Below, piece by piece: positions 8,696 to 20,300 of a DNA stretch of 64,000 bases. Location of the stretch: assembly GCA_963971425.1 (NCBI GenBank), contig OZ020515.1, positions 36,594,371 to 36,658,370 on the forward strand. Reading direction: 5' to 3'. A program made the translations under genes and the position numbers. This DNA comes from Bryoerythrophyllum caledonicum (Eukaryota > Streptophyta > Bryopsida > Pottiales > Pottiaceae). How positions within the stretch are numbered: the first letter of the stretch is position 1; each line of letters starts with the position of its first letter. Below the pieces are notes generated by a model. The model ran no database searches and was not told the origin of the DNA. It saw nothing but the letters and a program-made list of their open reading frames with translations.

Positions 8696-10282
8696 TTAGT
8701 TTGACGTGTCCATCTTGCTTTCAATAGCCCTTTGCTCTCGTTCTAATGCTTGTGTCTCAGCCGCCATGATGGTTGCAATGAGCTGTGATCTGAGAGTCGA
8801 CATTTCCCCTCTAAGAGATTTGATTGTGTTTGTTTGCACCATGTCCGCGTATTGTTTTGCTTCTTCCACGATCTCTCCTTTCATATTCTTCATTTCTCTT
8901 CGAAGTTGTTGTAGGGTGACACCATGTTCCTTGTTAGGGCCATTCTCCATGGCAATTACAGCGTTCGCAACAGCGGAGTTTACATCCGTGAATCCCAATC
9001 TTGATAATTCATCCGCATTCGGTTTGTTACTCCCGTCTAAGCTTTTAGGGTGGGGGGTAAACATGACATATTTACCATGGATTTTTTTGCTTTGTTTAAC
9101 GAATTTCTTATATACTGCTGCGTTTAAACATTCAATGTTGCAAGTCCCTACATGCCGTCCATATTCGAGTTTGAAGAATGTATCAACCACATTCTCCTCC
9201 CCGAGGATGGATTTTATTCCCTCTACCAATTCCTTTTCATTTTTCGTTTTGTTGAGGTTTTTTGCAATAAGAATTAGACAATTCTTTTTTGCAATCTCAT
9301 CTTCATCCATTTTCCGCGTTGCAAAGATTGGTACAAAGATCTCATTGTCAAATGAGATTTTGTAATCTTTTACTTTGGCAGCTTGTACTGGAGAAGGGGT
9401 TTTTACCCATGCAAACTCGGAAAAACCCTTTTTTTCCACTCCTGTCACCTCAAAGTCGTACCCTCTTGCAAAACTATCTCTCACTATTTCCTCATGCAAG
9501 TCATGTGGTTATTTATTAACAAGATTTGTACCCGATATTTTAACGGATAATAGATGCGAGAAGGCTAAGGCGTCGTATGACTTGCACACTTTTCCTTTGT
9601 GTGGGATTCCTTCACTCAAGATAAGGATGAAAGGCCTTATCCCTTGTAATAATCCCTTTGCATCTATTTTTGGATTTTTTAGGTGTAATTTAAACACTCC
9701 ATTCCAATTTTCGGTTTGATAATAGCAAAAGATGGCTATTGGCTCACCGATGCGGGTCCCAATAGGGATTTCCATGTTTTTGAGCCTTAACTTTATCATC
9801 TCTAAAATAACATCCTTACTCCATATTTGATCACCAAGTTCAAAATGAATTGAGACTTGGTAATCTAGGGCATATCCTTCTTCATCTACCTCAACTTCAC
9901 TTGGAAGTTGGGTGAGATTGAAGTGGTTGCCCTCCTTTCCATCAACCCTACTTGAGGGCCACTCCTCTTGGGGAGTATATGAAAAGGCAGGCAATGCTTC
10001 AAAACTTTCCGCCGCCTCTTTCGAACTTAGACCACTTTTGACCAATTCTTCTAGGGAGAGAATGGGGATTTTTGGATTACCTTTTTTCTTTGCAAGTGTA
10101 TTCATGGTATGAAAACCTAACCAATATTCAGTGTAAGGCAAACTTGTTGCCTTCACCTTCTTTTGGATGGCACTTGCAATAGCTAGGGTGTTTTGGGTAC
10201 CATTTGTAACACATGGGTTTTGTTCCACTACTTCAACAAACAATCGCTTGGACGGGGTGGCAGCAGCTTGAAGTTGAGACAT
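8696..10282 (-). pseudogene. LINE-A ORF1: RRM-like, coiled-coil nucleic-acid-binding protein (one nonsense codon)
   Basis: This is the ORF1 protein of the element, about 528 codons from the ATG at 10282 to the TAA at 8696-8698. A single in-frame TAA at 9509-9511 (about codon 258) breaks it, and the same frame continues as PHDLHEEIVRDSF. The first half contains YWLGFHTMNTLAKK and FNLTQLP, both matched in LINE-B. The second half has a beta-alpha-beta-beta-alpha-beta pattern (CLILIAKNL .. NVVDTFF .. GKYVMFTPH) resembling the RRM of LINE ORF1 proteins, then a charged, probably coiled-coil tail. RNA binding is inferred. The open frame extends far upstream of this ATG, so the true start is uncertain; this one fits LINE-B, whose ATG is at the same relative place. 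Confidence 0.72.
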
Positions 10283-13200
10283 ACTGTACCTAGCAAGAAT
10301 TAAAGTGTTACTAGAGAAGGTATAGAGTGCTACTTTTGATTTACCCCTTATCACCTTGCTTTTAACTTCTTCCCTCAACATACATTGAGGGCTTGGTGAA
10401 GTTAAAGAGATCAAGAAGGAGTATAAAGTGCCCATACAATTGATATACCACCAAAATCCATTCAAACAACGAACATGCCCCCTTTTATCTAGCAACTTTA
10501 AGTATGAAGAGTTGATGTTGTGGCATATAGAGATTTGTACACATACCCACGCAAGAGAGGTGCCATAACAAAGGTCACCTCTCCAAGTAACTAATTTTAA
10601 TATTAAAATATGGATACACTTCCAAAGGTTTGCATAATAAACCCGGAGATAACAAGAAATGACAATTTGTGGAGAGAGTAAGAAGAGGCTATGACCTGAT
10701 TGAGGGGTACCCACTTGGGTGTTGCTGTGATGACTCTTGTTCCAGTGACGCCACTTTTTCGAATTAGTAAACGAGGGTTTAGTGTCCTTCAATCGGCTCC
10801 TTCTCTTGTGCACTGCTTGATCAATCCCTTGAATGGCACTGGAATTGTCCGTTGGACCAGTCTGACTCCTTGGGCCTGATGCTCTGTCGCCCTTCCTTCT
10901 TCTCTGGTTCGAGCTAGGGTTTGTTCCTGAAGTTCCGCCGTTTTCTTTTTGACCCTTGCTACGCTCGCCCTTCGTTCTGCGCCCTCCTTCCTTGATCGTG
11001 TCTCCTTTGTTGGACTTGCTTCGCCCGCCCTCGCTGGTCGTGTTTTTGCTGGACTTGCTTTGTCCGCCCTTCGTTAGCTGCACTTGCTTCTCCTGACCTC
11101 GCTGGGCTTGCTTTGCCCGCCTTCGCTTCACCCGCCCTGCGATCTTCTTCCCCTGAACTGCCTCGCACGTCGTGTCTCCCGGCTTTTCTACTTCTTTGGC
11201 AGCGACGTTGCCTGCCTTGCTTCTGGAGCTCGCGTCTTTCTCTGCTATGATCTTCCAACTCTGCGGACTTCTACGGCTGTCTCGTGATCTGGGGTGTGGG
11301 AGGGTTCTCCAAGTCTGCGGTCTTCTGTTGACGACTTGTGAGCTGCGGCGTGGGTGGCCAGCGCCGTTTTTCTTCGCAGTTGGAGACGGCCTTTCTGATG
11401 GGGGTTTCGTCCTGCGGGGCTTCTCTCGATCCACCCTCCAAGGTCGTGCAATTCTTGCTGAGTGGTTTCCTCTGTTTCGGTTGACCTGCAGTCTTCGTCT
11501 CGTCTTAACTTTTGTTAGTTGTTCTGCGAAATTACCAGACCTAATTGGTTCGGATATGTTATACAGGAACAATACGACTTGAGGTGCGTCCTTACACAAG
11601 CGACATTCTTCTAGTGCATACTTAGACAAGACCCAGACAATAAAAATTTGAAAGGAGTGGGTTAGGGGTGCTTCACTGTTGAAAGGTTTCTGCGATGGTG
11701 ACGCAGTCAGTATGTTGTTGGCGAGATGGAGTCTCTGCTGTTTGGATGTCCGCACCTCCTTCTCCACGGATCCCTGCTGTGAGCTTGGAGTAGCGTTCTC
11801 CTGCCGGACTCCTGGTTTCGAGTACAGTAATGCGTCCGACCTCTGATCTTCACGGTTCGCGTCTGACCTAACAGCGTTCTGCGGAGCTCCTAGCGGTGTG
11901 GGCGGCAGTACTCTCTCCCTCAAAGCATCCTTCTGGTAAGCTCCCTTCTCTTGGTTTGTGCAGATAGCACGCTTCCATATAGCAGAGAGTAGGTGTTCTC
12001 GCAATAGGCAGAAGTGAGAGGATTTGGTAGTGGGGAGGGGGTGTGATATATACCTTGTGTTTTGTGGATTTTCGATGGATGTCCTTGCGTGTAATGAACG
12101 TCTTCGTTTTTGGATTTGTGGCCGTTTAGGGTTGTCCTCTTCGCATTGTCGCTTGGCTGTAGATCTATGGCTGTGTTGGCTGGGATGGTCGTTTAGGTCT
12201 TGATCTTGCCAAAATTGGGTGTTTACTGTGCGGTTGTGACTGCTAGGGTTGCTGGGGTTGTATTGTAGTGACGGCTGGCAGTGTGGTCTTGTCACTTTCT
12301 TGTAGTTCCTGTCATTGTTCAGTGGTACTTTGCAGAAAGGAGATATGGAAGGTGACGGATTGGTGTAGGTACTTACCTGATTTCGCACATACCTTGGTTT
12401 CGAATGCCGTATTGGGGTCTTGATATCTTGCTGCTGTGGCTGTTTTTTAGTCTGTAGGTGGTGATGGAGGTGTGAGGCTTGATCTTCGAGATCTCCTAGT
12501 GTGTGTAGGGTGAGTGACAATGCCCCTTCCTCTACAGGTTGCTTGGTTGCGGTGGCTTTGTATTCTTGATGATTTGTTGGAAATTTGGTGGTGAGCGATT
12601 TGGTCTTGAAATCCTGATTGATGCTGGAAGAAAGTTGAAATGGCGTTAGTTTTGGAGGTGAGGTTAGGATATTTACCCTGGTTGAAGTGGCATTGTGTTG
12701 TTGGTGTCTTGTAGCTGATGCAGGTGCTGATGTTGTTTTTGTGTAGGGCTGCGCTTTGGATCTTCTATGTATGGCTGTCTTAACTTCGGCGCGGCGTAGG
12801 GCTGATGCAGAGCCTCGGTATTTGTGGCCGCGGAGCTGATATGTATTTGCAGCCCTGTATGTGTACCATTGGTTCACCTCTGTGTGCTGGTGGTTAGTCG
12901 ATATGTTTGCTCCTAATATATGTGAGTCTGTAAAGTGCATTCTAGCCTGGAACTTCAAAAACAGCGAAATACTGATAAATGACTTAGCTGGGTACTCAGA
13001 GTACGGTTCGTTGTGTTCAGCTCTCATGTCTTGGCCACGGGTTCGGTTGTTGCTTCTGTGTCGCGAGTCTGATGAAGGGCTGCGGTCTCGATTGTTGTAT
13101 TGTCCCGCATCTTCGTGTTCTTGGGTCTGTTTCATGTCGCTCTTTACTTCTTGCCTATTTGGATGTCCTTTCTTCAGTAACTGCAGTTGTCTTGACTTGT

Positions 13201-13459
13201 TCTTCCTGTCTTTCCTGTGTGGTATGTTCCAGGGCAAGCAACTACTATTCTCCTTCTTGCAAAGCAGGTTAATACTTGGTCCTACTCCTACAATCTTCAC
13301 CACTACATGCGAATCTAAATTACATATACACTTTTGAAAGTTTGTGAGATGTGAAGTGCCATAGGAATACTTAACTGATCTTGCAGAGAGTTGGTCGTCG
13401 TAAGGTCTTGTGTCTTGGCAACTGATTCGAGATTTGTGCAAGCAGTAGTCTGTTTTCAT
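10283..13459 (-). CDS. Long S/R/Q-rich upstream open frame of LINE-A, in frame with ORF1
   Basis: From an ATG at 13459 the frame is open for 1316 codons, straight into ORF1, until the nonsense codon at 9509. So many codons without a stop argue for coding history, although the composition (Ser, Arg, Gln, Lys, Asn, His) is low-complexity and I recognise no catalytic domain. A basic repeat-rich section lies around 10900-11200 (KGG, EGGRSKS, RSKGQ units). A hydrophobic, less protein-like stretch at about 10330-10680, just before the ORF1 ATG, could be an intron or leader. LINE-B keeps a similar S/Q/R-rich region in several broken frames. It may be an N-terminal extension of ORF1 or a separate upstream ORF. 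Confidence 0.5.
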
Positions 13460-13888
13460 GGCAAAGCTGAGGTCCTAGTTGAGGAGGGGTTTGGTGTGCT
13501 GTGTTGCTATAGTGTAGTGGCATCCTGATCTAGATCCAGTTGATAGATAGTTGATAAGGTAGGTGCAACATCTAGATCTAGATCTGAGCCAACACAGAGC
13601 CCCGCTACAGATCTGCTCTCCCAAACTAGTGCTAGTTTGTTGCACCTTTCCACAACGTTGTATCAATGATCTAAGATCTGCAATCCCTTTCCAACGTTAT
13701 ACACACTATAAGCAAACGATTCAGCGGCAAATGAAGTGCACACAGGGATTCACAATGAGCCCAGCAACCCTCATTGTTGTGTACCTTGCATTTGCGCCTA
13801 ACACCAGACAACCCCTCCTCACCAGGTTTTGCGGAGCTACTCTTCTCTCATTCTCCCCACTCCTTCTATAATTTTTCCGAGGTGTTGC
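13460..13888 (-). promoter_or_regulatory. LINE-A 5'UTR / internal promoter region
   Basis: About 430 bp separate the 5' target duplication from the first long ATG. A segment reading like CTGGTGAGGAGGGGT on the sense strand has a counterpart at the LINE-B 5' end (CTGGTGAGAGGGGTC), showing that both copies retain the 5' region. Nested GATCTAGATCTAGATC-type palindromes occur near 13568-13590 and 13530. A promoter role is inferred only from position. Confidence 0.5.
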
Positions 13889-13900
13889 TACACCGTGGCA
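13889..13900. repeat. Target-site duplication of LINE-A, 5' side
   Basis: This is the second copy of TACACCGTGGCA (see 795-806). The copia polyprotein sequence resumes immediately to the right. Confidence 0.93.
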
Positions 13901-15485
13901 CTTATTGATCGAGGATCCATCACCAAGTCACCAACCATCCCCACCTCTCCATCGTTCCAGTCGTATCAAATGACCTTTGGTGAGACTTGAAGGATTTGTT
14001 GGAAATATAGAGAATTCAAATCCCACCCATAAGGTAGCATTAGACGACCCTAATTGGGTCCAGGCAATGCACGAGGAAATTGATAGCTTACAGGATATGA
14101 AGAGATGGACACTCACAGAATTACCCCTTGGGCATCATGCCATCTCATCCAAATGGGTGTTCAAGTTGAAACCTGCCCAGGGCAATATTCCTGAAAGATA
14201 TAAGGCGCCTCTAGTCGCGAGAGGTTTTCAACAATTAGAAGGTATAGACTATGATGAAACCTTTGCATCAGTAGCCAAATACAACACCATCAAGATAGTC
14301 ACCGCCTTTGCAGAAACTATGGGTTGGGATATTCATCACATGGATGTCAAAAGCGCCTACCTCAATAGTCACTTGGAAGAGAAAGTATATATGCGACAAC
14401 CACCTGGGCACATTGTTTAAGGACAAGAGCACTTGGTATGTGAACTACACCGCTCGTTATATGGCCTCAAACAATCTGCAAGGAACTGGAATCGCGAGAT
14501 TAATAGGTGGCTTCTCAAACATGGCCTTCAACCGACTCATGTTGACAATAATCTATACTTCCTACGCCGTGGACACCTACATATCCACTTCATTCTATAT
14601 GTTGATGATGTCTTCATTACTGGCAATTTCACAATAAAAATCTCATGGCTTCGGGAAAGGTTCCATTCCCGATGGAAGATGACCTATCTCGGTCTCGTTT
14701 TCAAGTTTCTCGGTATTGAGTACACATTATCTCCACAAGGAATCAACATCCATCAAACCGAATGCGCAGAATCCTTACTTGTCGAATATGGAATGCAAGA
14801 CTGCAATCCAACCCAGACGCTTTTACGTGCTGGATTCACAACTTCTGTTCAAACCGGAACTCCCAATGTTGATTCTACCAGCTACAGATCTCTTATCGAT
14901 AAATTGTCTTTTCTAACCACCACACGCTCTGATCTTACTTTCGTTGTCAACCTCTTATCAAGGTACAATTCTGCCCCACAGAAGGCACATCTTCAGGCAG
15001 CAAAACAAATTCTAAGATATGTAAGGAGGTCCACATCTCAAGGTCTTTTCTATCCCCGATCCGACACTTTTTCCCTCCTTGGATACAATGACGCTGACTA
15101 GGGGGGGATTTAGACCAACGTAAGTCTATTGGAGCCTATATTTTCACGATCAACAACACCCCAGTCACCTGGAACACGAAGAAGCAAACATGCATCGCAT
15201 TGTCATCTACTGAATCCGAATTTTGTTCCCTTGTCGAGGCTACAAAAGCGGCAAGATGGATTCAAATTTATTTCAAGAGTTGGGATTTGATAGGAAAAAA
15301 CCCATTCAGCTCATGTGTGACAACCAAAGCGCAATTAAGGTTTTTGAAAATCCACAATTCCATTCCAAAACCAAACACTTTGAGATCCATCTCAATTTTG
15401 TTCGGGACATGGTTGAAAGAGGCTTTGTCACCATTTTTACACCCCTACCGATCGCCAACCGGCCGACATGCTTACAAAAGCTTTA
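13901..15485 (+). pseudogene. Ty1/copia reverse transcriptase and RNase H remnant (right of LINE-A)
   Basis: This continues the polyprotein from the left fragment. RT signatures are present: HKVALDDPNWVQAMHEEID, SKWVFKLK, ARGFQQLEGIDYDETFA, the LYGLKQSARNW block and the catalytic YVDD in LYVDDVFITGN. RNase H follows with SIGAYIFTINNTPVTW, ALSSTESEF and the CDNQSAI block. Frame breaks include a TGA near 13968, a TAA at 14418-14420, a TAG near 15099 and a frameshift near 15230. This copy is dead even if the LINE is ignored. The domain order Int-RT-RH across the LINE fits Ty1/copia. Confidence 0.9.
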
Positions 15486-15610
15486 GGGCCGTCTTAAATT
15501 CACGTCATGCAAGCAACTTCTAAATTTCAGCCCTACAACCGTCATTGATCCTTAAAATTGTCGTTTTTACAACAAACTATACAAATAGCCTTCTCCGGAT
15601 TTAGGGAGGG

Positions 15611-15755
15611 TGTTGATAATACAAAATCCTAGGGTTATCATCATATAGTAAACACATTCATTCCGTTAGACTTAGATCTAGATCTTACATAGTGTACTTA
15701 AGCGCTTCGCCTCTCTGCTTACAATATCTTATCTATTACACAATTTATCACAAAC
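15611..15755 (+). repeat. 3' LTR of the copia element (partial or short)
   Basis: A purine-rich stretch TTAGGGAGGG is directly followed by TGTTGATAATAC, the usual polypurine tract plus TG start of a copia LTR. The sequence runs about 145 bp and reaches CACAATTTATCACA before meeting a truncated MITE, so the LTR may be short or cut. No 5' LTR lies in the window for comparison. Confidence 0.6.
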
Positions 15756-15756
15756 T

Positions 15757-16142
15757 GTAGAGTAGGTGAGATTTAGTGCCCTCCTTTGCCCAATGCCAAC
15801 AAGTGAGAGTGAGCAATAGAGAGAAGACATGCCATGGATAACCAACTCATGGAGGGTACCCAATACCAATCGGCCTTGTTCGACTTTTGAGGCAATGCCA
15901 CCAATTAGAGCTCAATTGAGGTGGAGAGCCCAAAATTGCACACTTCATGACCCAATGCCGATAATGACTGGTGTTTTCAGAGTTTGAGTTATCGGTTCTA
16001 GATCACTTCATGCACCATTTCATATATTTGCCATTTTCATGCACCATGCCATGCATACTCTACTAGTCGGAATTGGGTGGCCGGTCGGAATTGGGTGGCC
16101 GGTCGGAATTGGGTGCCTGGTCGGAATTGGGTGCCTCTACCT
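15757..16142 (-). mobile_element. Truncated TA-flanked MITE, reverse copy
   Basis: This is a partial copy, in opposite orientation, of the element at 16238-16782. Its intact end reads GCCTCTACCT followed by TA at 16143-16144; the other end is lost at the copia LTR. Near the end it carries four 18-bp tandem units of the type CGGAATTGGGTGGCCGGT (about 16069-16138). With the next element it forms inverted arms of about 340 bp around a 95-bp spacer, so single strands could fold into a long hairpin. No coding frame is supported. Confidence 0.7.
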
Positions 16143-16237
16143 TACTTCATGTGTTTGTAGTCAAGGTTGTTGAGTGATTGTCTGCTTGATTTGTGGCAAC
16201 AATCTAAATCCCACACTTTGTTGAAGATGGAAAAATA

Positions 16238-16782
16238 AGGTAGAGGCACCCAATTCCAATCGGCCACCCAATTCCGATAAGTAGAGTATGCATGGCATGG
16301 TGCATGAAAATGGCAAATGCTTGAAATGGTGCATGAAGTGAGCCAAAACCAATAACTCAAACTCTGAAAACACCAGTCATTATCGGCATTGGGTCATGAA
16401 GTGTGCAATTTGGGGTTGCTCCACCTCAATTGAGCTCTAATTGGTGGCATTGCCTCAAAAGTTGAACAAGGCCGATCGGCATTGGGTACCCTCCATGAGT
16501 TGGTTATCCATGGCATGTCTTCTCTCTTTTACTCACTCTCACTTATTGGCATTGGGTGAAGAAGGGCACCAAATCTCACCTACTCTAGAGTTTGATTATA
16601 AGCTCTGGTGGTTTTTGGGCTTTTGAATTCCATATCAATTCCAAATCTTTGTGATTCAATTTGAAAAAATATTTGTTGAGTTTCATTCCTAATATCACAT
16701 CATTCTACATAAATGTTTTTGACATACAATGTCATTTGAGTCTCGAATTGGCTTAAGTGATCGGAATTGGGAGCCTCTACCT
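16238..16782 (+). mobile_element. TA-flanked MITE, about 545 bp
   Basis: The terminal inverted repeats are AGGTAGAGGCACCCAATTCC on the left and the complement of GGAATTGGGAGCCTCTACCT on the right. The left flank is TA; the right flank TG may be a mutated TA. A second full copy with matching ends lies at 62301-62869. It contains no coding potential and is non-autonomous. The superfamily is uncertain; the TA target suggests Tc1/mariner-like mobilisation. Confidence 0.72.
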
Positions 16783-16986
16783 TGGTGGGAGAAGCATTTG
16801 TGCAACAAGGGTGGCAACGTTGGTGATGGTTTAGGAAGCCATCATTTATGATTGTAGAAGCAACCAACAACTTCAAAAATTTGAGAAAGAGTTCTCTGAG
16901 AGGTAAATGAAACGGCTCTTAGTGTTTGCACTCTGACTCAAACGAGTTAAAACTCCAATGAATTGAAATACTCCAAATATTTTGTA

Positions 16987-16998
16987 TTCCTCTCCGCA
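16987..16998. repeat. Target-site duplication of LINE-B, 3' side
   Basis: TTCCTCTCCGCA occurs here, next to the (GAA)n tail, and again at 32047-32058. The match is 12/12. It shows that everything between, 15 kb, is one insertion. Confidence 0.92.
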
Positions 16999-17368
16999 GA
17001 AGAAGAAGAAGAAGAAGAAGAAGAAGAAGAAGAAGAAGAAGAAGAAGAAGAAGAAGAAGAAGAAGAAGAAGAAGAAGAAGAAGAAGAAGAAGAAGAACGC
17101 CGGTCTCCGAAGGAGGCCGGCGTGAATAAAATGTCTGTTCGTTCCACTACTAAGACCATGCCCACTGGACAAGGAATTAGTAAGCTGGAACTACTTCCCT
17201 CTTTCGAGGGTAGACACTATGTAACAAGAAGCCAAGGAGCCACAAAACAATCAACCGACCAACAAATCACAACCCAAGCGACTAGCCAACGAACCAACCA
17301 TAAACCAAGCAAGTAGTCGAAAAACCTCAAAACAAGCAAGTCATGATAAATCAAGGTTGGGGAGGAAT
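16999..17368 (-). other. LINE-B 3'UTR, hairpin and (TTC)~32 tail
   Basis: The plus strand shows (GAA)n at 16999-17096, which is (TTC)n on the sense strand, preceded by the family hairpin (GCCGGCCTCC-TTC-GGAGACCGGC). The remaining 3'UTR resembles those of LINE-A and LINE-C around the block ACTACTTCC.CTTTCGAGGGTAGACACTATG. The tail is much longer than the four units of LINE-A, consistent with replication slippage or long templated tails. Confidence 0.85.
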
Positions 17369-20300
17369 TTAAGGGGGGTCCTGTGTATCTGGAAGGACTT
17401 GATTGTTTTCGATTTTGCATTTATGCAGGAGAATGGACATGGCATATTGAATAGCTATGGTGTTAATGTTTTTAAAGGAGGTTTTAATTGTTTCAATGGG
17501 TATCTTGAAGTTATCTTCTAGAGATTTCATAGATGGGATAAAGGTGGTGGCACGAGCGCCGGAAGTGATTACAATAAGGGGGTCAACATTCCATCCGAGG
17601 GCGATGATGTCGTCAATAAGGGGTTGGTATTTATCTATTTTATTTTGGATTGTTTCCGGGGAAAATCTATCATTGCAATATGTGAACTCAATGAATTGAA
17701 TGGAGTATTCTTGGTTGATGTTATCGGGTGGTGGGTCATTATATGGTAAACCTTTAACGCAAAGGGTGTCCGGTTTGAGCCGAGCGTTACACTGACATCT
17801 TTGGGTCATACATGAGCATGGGAGTAGCCAAGGGGGGACCGTATTTTCTTGTGGATTAATATTAAAAGTGCCGGCGTTCATTAATATGAAACATCTCGAT
17901 TTATTGTAGGATGTGATTAGTTTTCGGACTTCCCATACCGCTTTATTGTGTCTTTTAACAATTAAAGAGAAAATGTGGTGGTTTTGGCATTTGAGTAGAA
18001 CATGAAGCCATGTGTCGGGGTCCGTTGAGGGGCATATGGGACATGTTATGGATGGGAATCTTTCTGTTCCAAAGAAGAGTTGTTTGCGATCGTTTCCCAT
18101 ATACTGGCCAGTACGGAATTTGATGAGGCATGTTATTTGTGAGTCTGAGATGATGGGGTTTTTCCAAAAGTTTGTAGAGAGTTCATTGTCTCTGTCGTTA
18201 TTGTTAGTCCATTTTTCTATTTTAGGAATATTTTCTGAGATTGTATCCAGGTTGTTGTAGAGGTCTTGTTTTTTGAGATATTTGCCCAGAAATCTAATTG
18301 GGCCTTTGTCGGGGGTATCTTCTTTGGAAGGCCAATCTTCTTTTTGAAAGTAGTATGGGGTGGCATGAGCATGTTCGTGAGGGTCTTTGGCGTTTTTGTG
18401 TGTTTTTTCTCGGCCTTCTTTTGCAAGTTTGTCTGCTTGTTCGTTGCCATCAATGTTGGCATGGGCTCTGACTTTGTGAAGGGTTGTGATTTGTGTACGT
18501 TTTTGTAACATTTATACCATTGATGTTAATATGGTTTGGTCGGGGTGACTGTTGTGAAGGGTTGGGTGTGTTATTTGAGTGTTTAGTAGGTAGAGTGCAT
18601 TTATACAATCGGTGAATATATGTGCAGGTTCATTTTTGTATTTTGTTGTGATGATTTGTAGTGTTTTGTGAATGGCCATGAGTTCTGCTCTGAGGATATT
18701 TTGTAGTCCATGGAGTCTTTTGGCTAGTTTAATTTCTTTGGTAGAATTATATATGCCATATCCAGCTTTTTCTCTGCGCCAAGAGCCCGGGCTAATTTGT
18801 TCCGGTGGTTTAAAGGAGCCGTCGGTGTAATAACTGTGTGCGGGGTTAAATTTTGGTGTGGTATGAGTTGGGTAGTCTGGGAGGGGGGGAGGTATGACGG
18901 AGTAGTTTAATGTGTTGTTGATATAGTTTAATTTTGACCAATTTTTACTTTTGTTTACGGAGGTTTGTATGGGTGTTGGTTGGGCCGGTTTTGTGTATGG
19001 TCTTTGTATATCTAGATTGTCTGTTATGGAGGTAAGTTCCGCAAGTTGTTCTAGAGAGCCAATGGTTTGATTTTGATGATAGACGCATAGTATTTGTAAT
19101 GTAGATGGTTCAGTTCGGGGTTTTTTTAGCTCGGGTGGAATATTAGGTTCTACGTATGTTATTGTGTCTGCTTCGAATACTGCAATGATGTGGGAATCTG
19201 GGAATGGATTTGAATGTTGGTTGTTGTTTTGGTACCAATTGTTGTTCGGTGTGACGATGATTGTTTTTGTGTTATTTGGATCGTGTTTGGCGGCAAGTCT
19301 ATCCCAATGTATGGCTTGTTCCATGTCTTTCTCGTTGTGGGGGTGAGCTGTGCATTTCCGATCCATTTGTGGTCAAAGGCCTTGCCTAGGGATCCAAATA
19401 TTTTGTCTCTTTCGTATGGTGAGTAGAATTTATTTAGTTTGGTAGGACATGTGATCGGGGAGGAAAAGTATGAGTGCTCGATGTTAAAGGATGAGATTAG
19501 TGAGTCTAAGATGAGGGTGGGTATTGTGTATTGTGCATTTTTGAGGGGGTCAATTTTTGGTATTCAATATTTATACCTTTGGTAAAGCCATATTAGTTCG
19601 GTTTCAAAGGGTTGGGTTGTTGGTTCAATGTTTGTAGGGGTTTGGAATTTTGTATGATATTGTTTCCATAACCATTGGAGCCTGATAATGGGTATGGTGT
19701 GTAAATGTCGGCCGTTTTCTTCGTATAGATGTGCTTGATTGTTATCTATTTGAATTGTGTTTGAGGATGTAAGGATATCATTTTCAGGGTTGCATTCTGT
19801 TGTGTAGATGTTTAAGAGTGGGATAATTATGGGTGGTGTTACGGATCTTGAGTCTGGGAATTGTTCTTGGGGGTGATGGGCTAGGATGATATCCGTGTAT
19901 GTTTTGTTTTGAATTTTTTGGTAGTATTGTTTCAATTTTTCGGTGTTATGTGTGGAGGTATTGGTATCGTGTCGTGGAAAAAGGTCTCTTTGAGGGAGCC
20001 ATTTATTGTATGTATTATCATTGTGTTGCCATTGGCATAGATATTTTGTGTAGGTAATTTGTATGTTGTTTGTGTCTATGTGTTGGATATGTTTATGGTG
20101 TATGATGTTATTAATGGGATATGTGGTAGGGTTTTTGGGGATGTATGTTGGGGGGTGGAGGCGGGGGTGATATGTATGTGGAGGGTTAGCGGGATTGATT
20201 GGTGTGGGGATATTTCTTGGGTTGATGTTATTGTTGAGGTTGATGAATGAATCTTTAAGTATATGAGAGTATAAATGTATGTTACAAGGAATACGACATA

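Noticed and set aside
16873-17316. Poly-Glu, poly-Ser and poly-Phe frames
   Set aside because: They are shadows of the (GAA)n tail of LINE-B.
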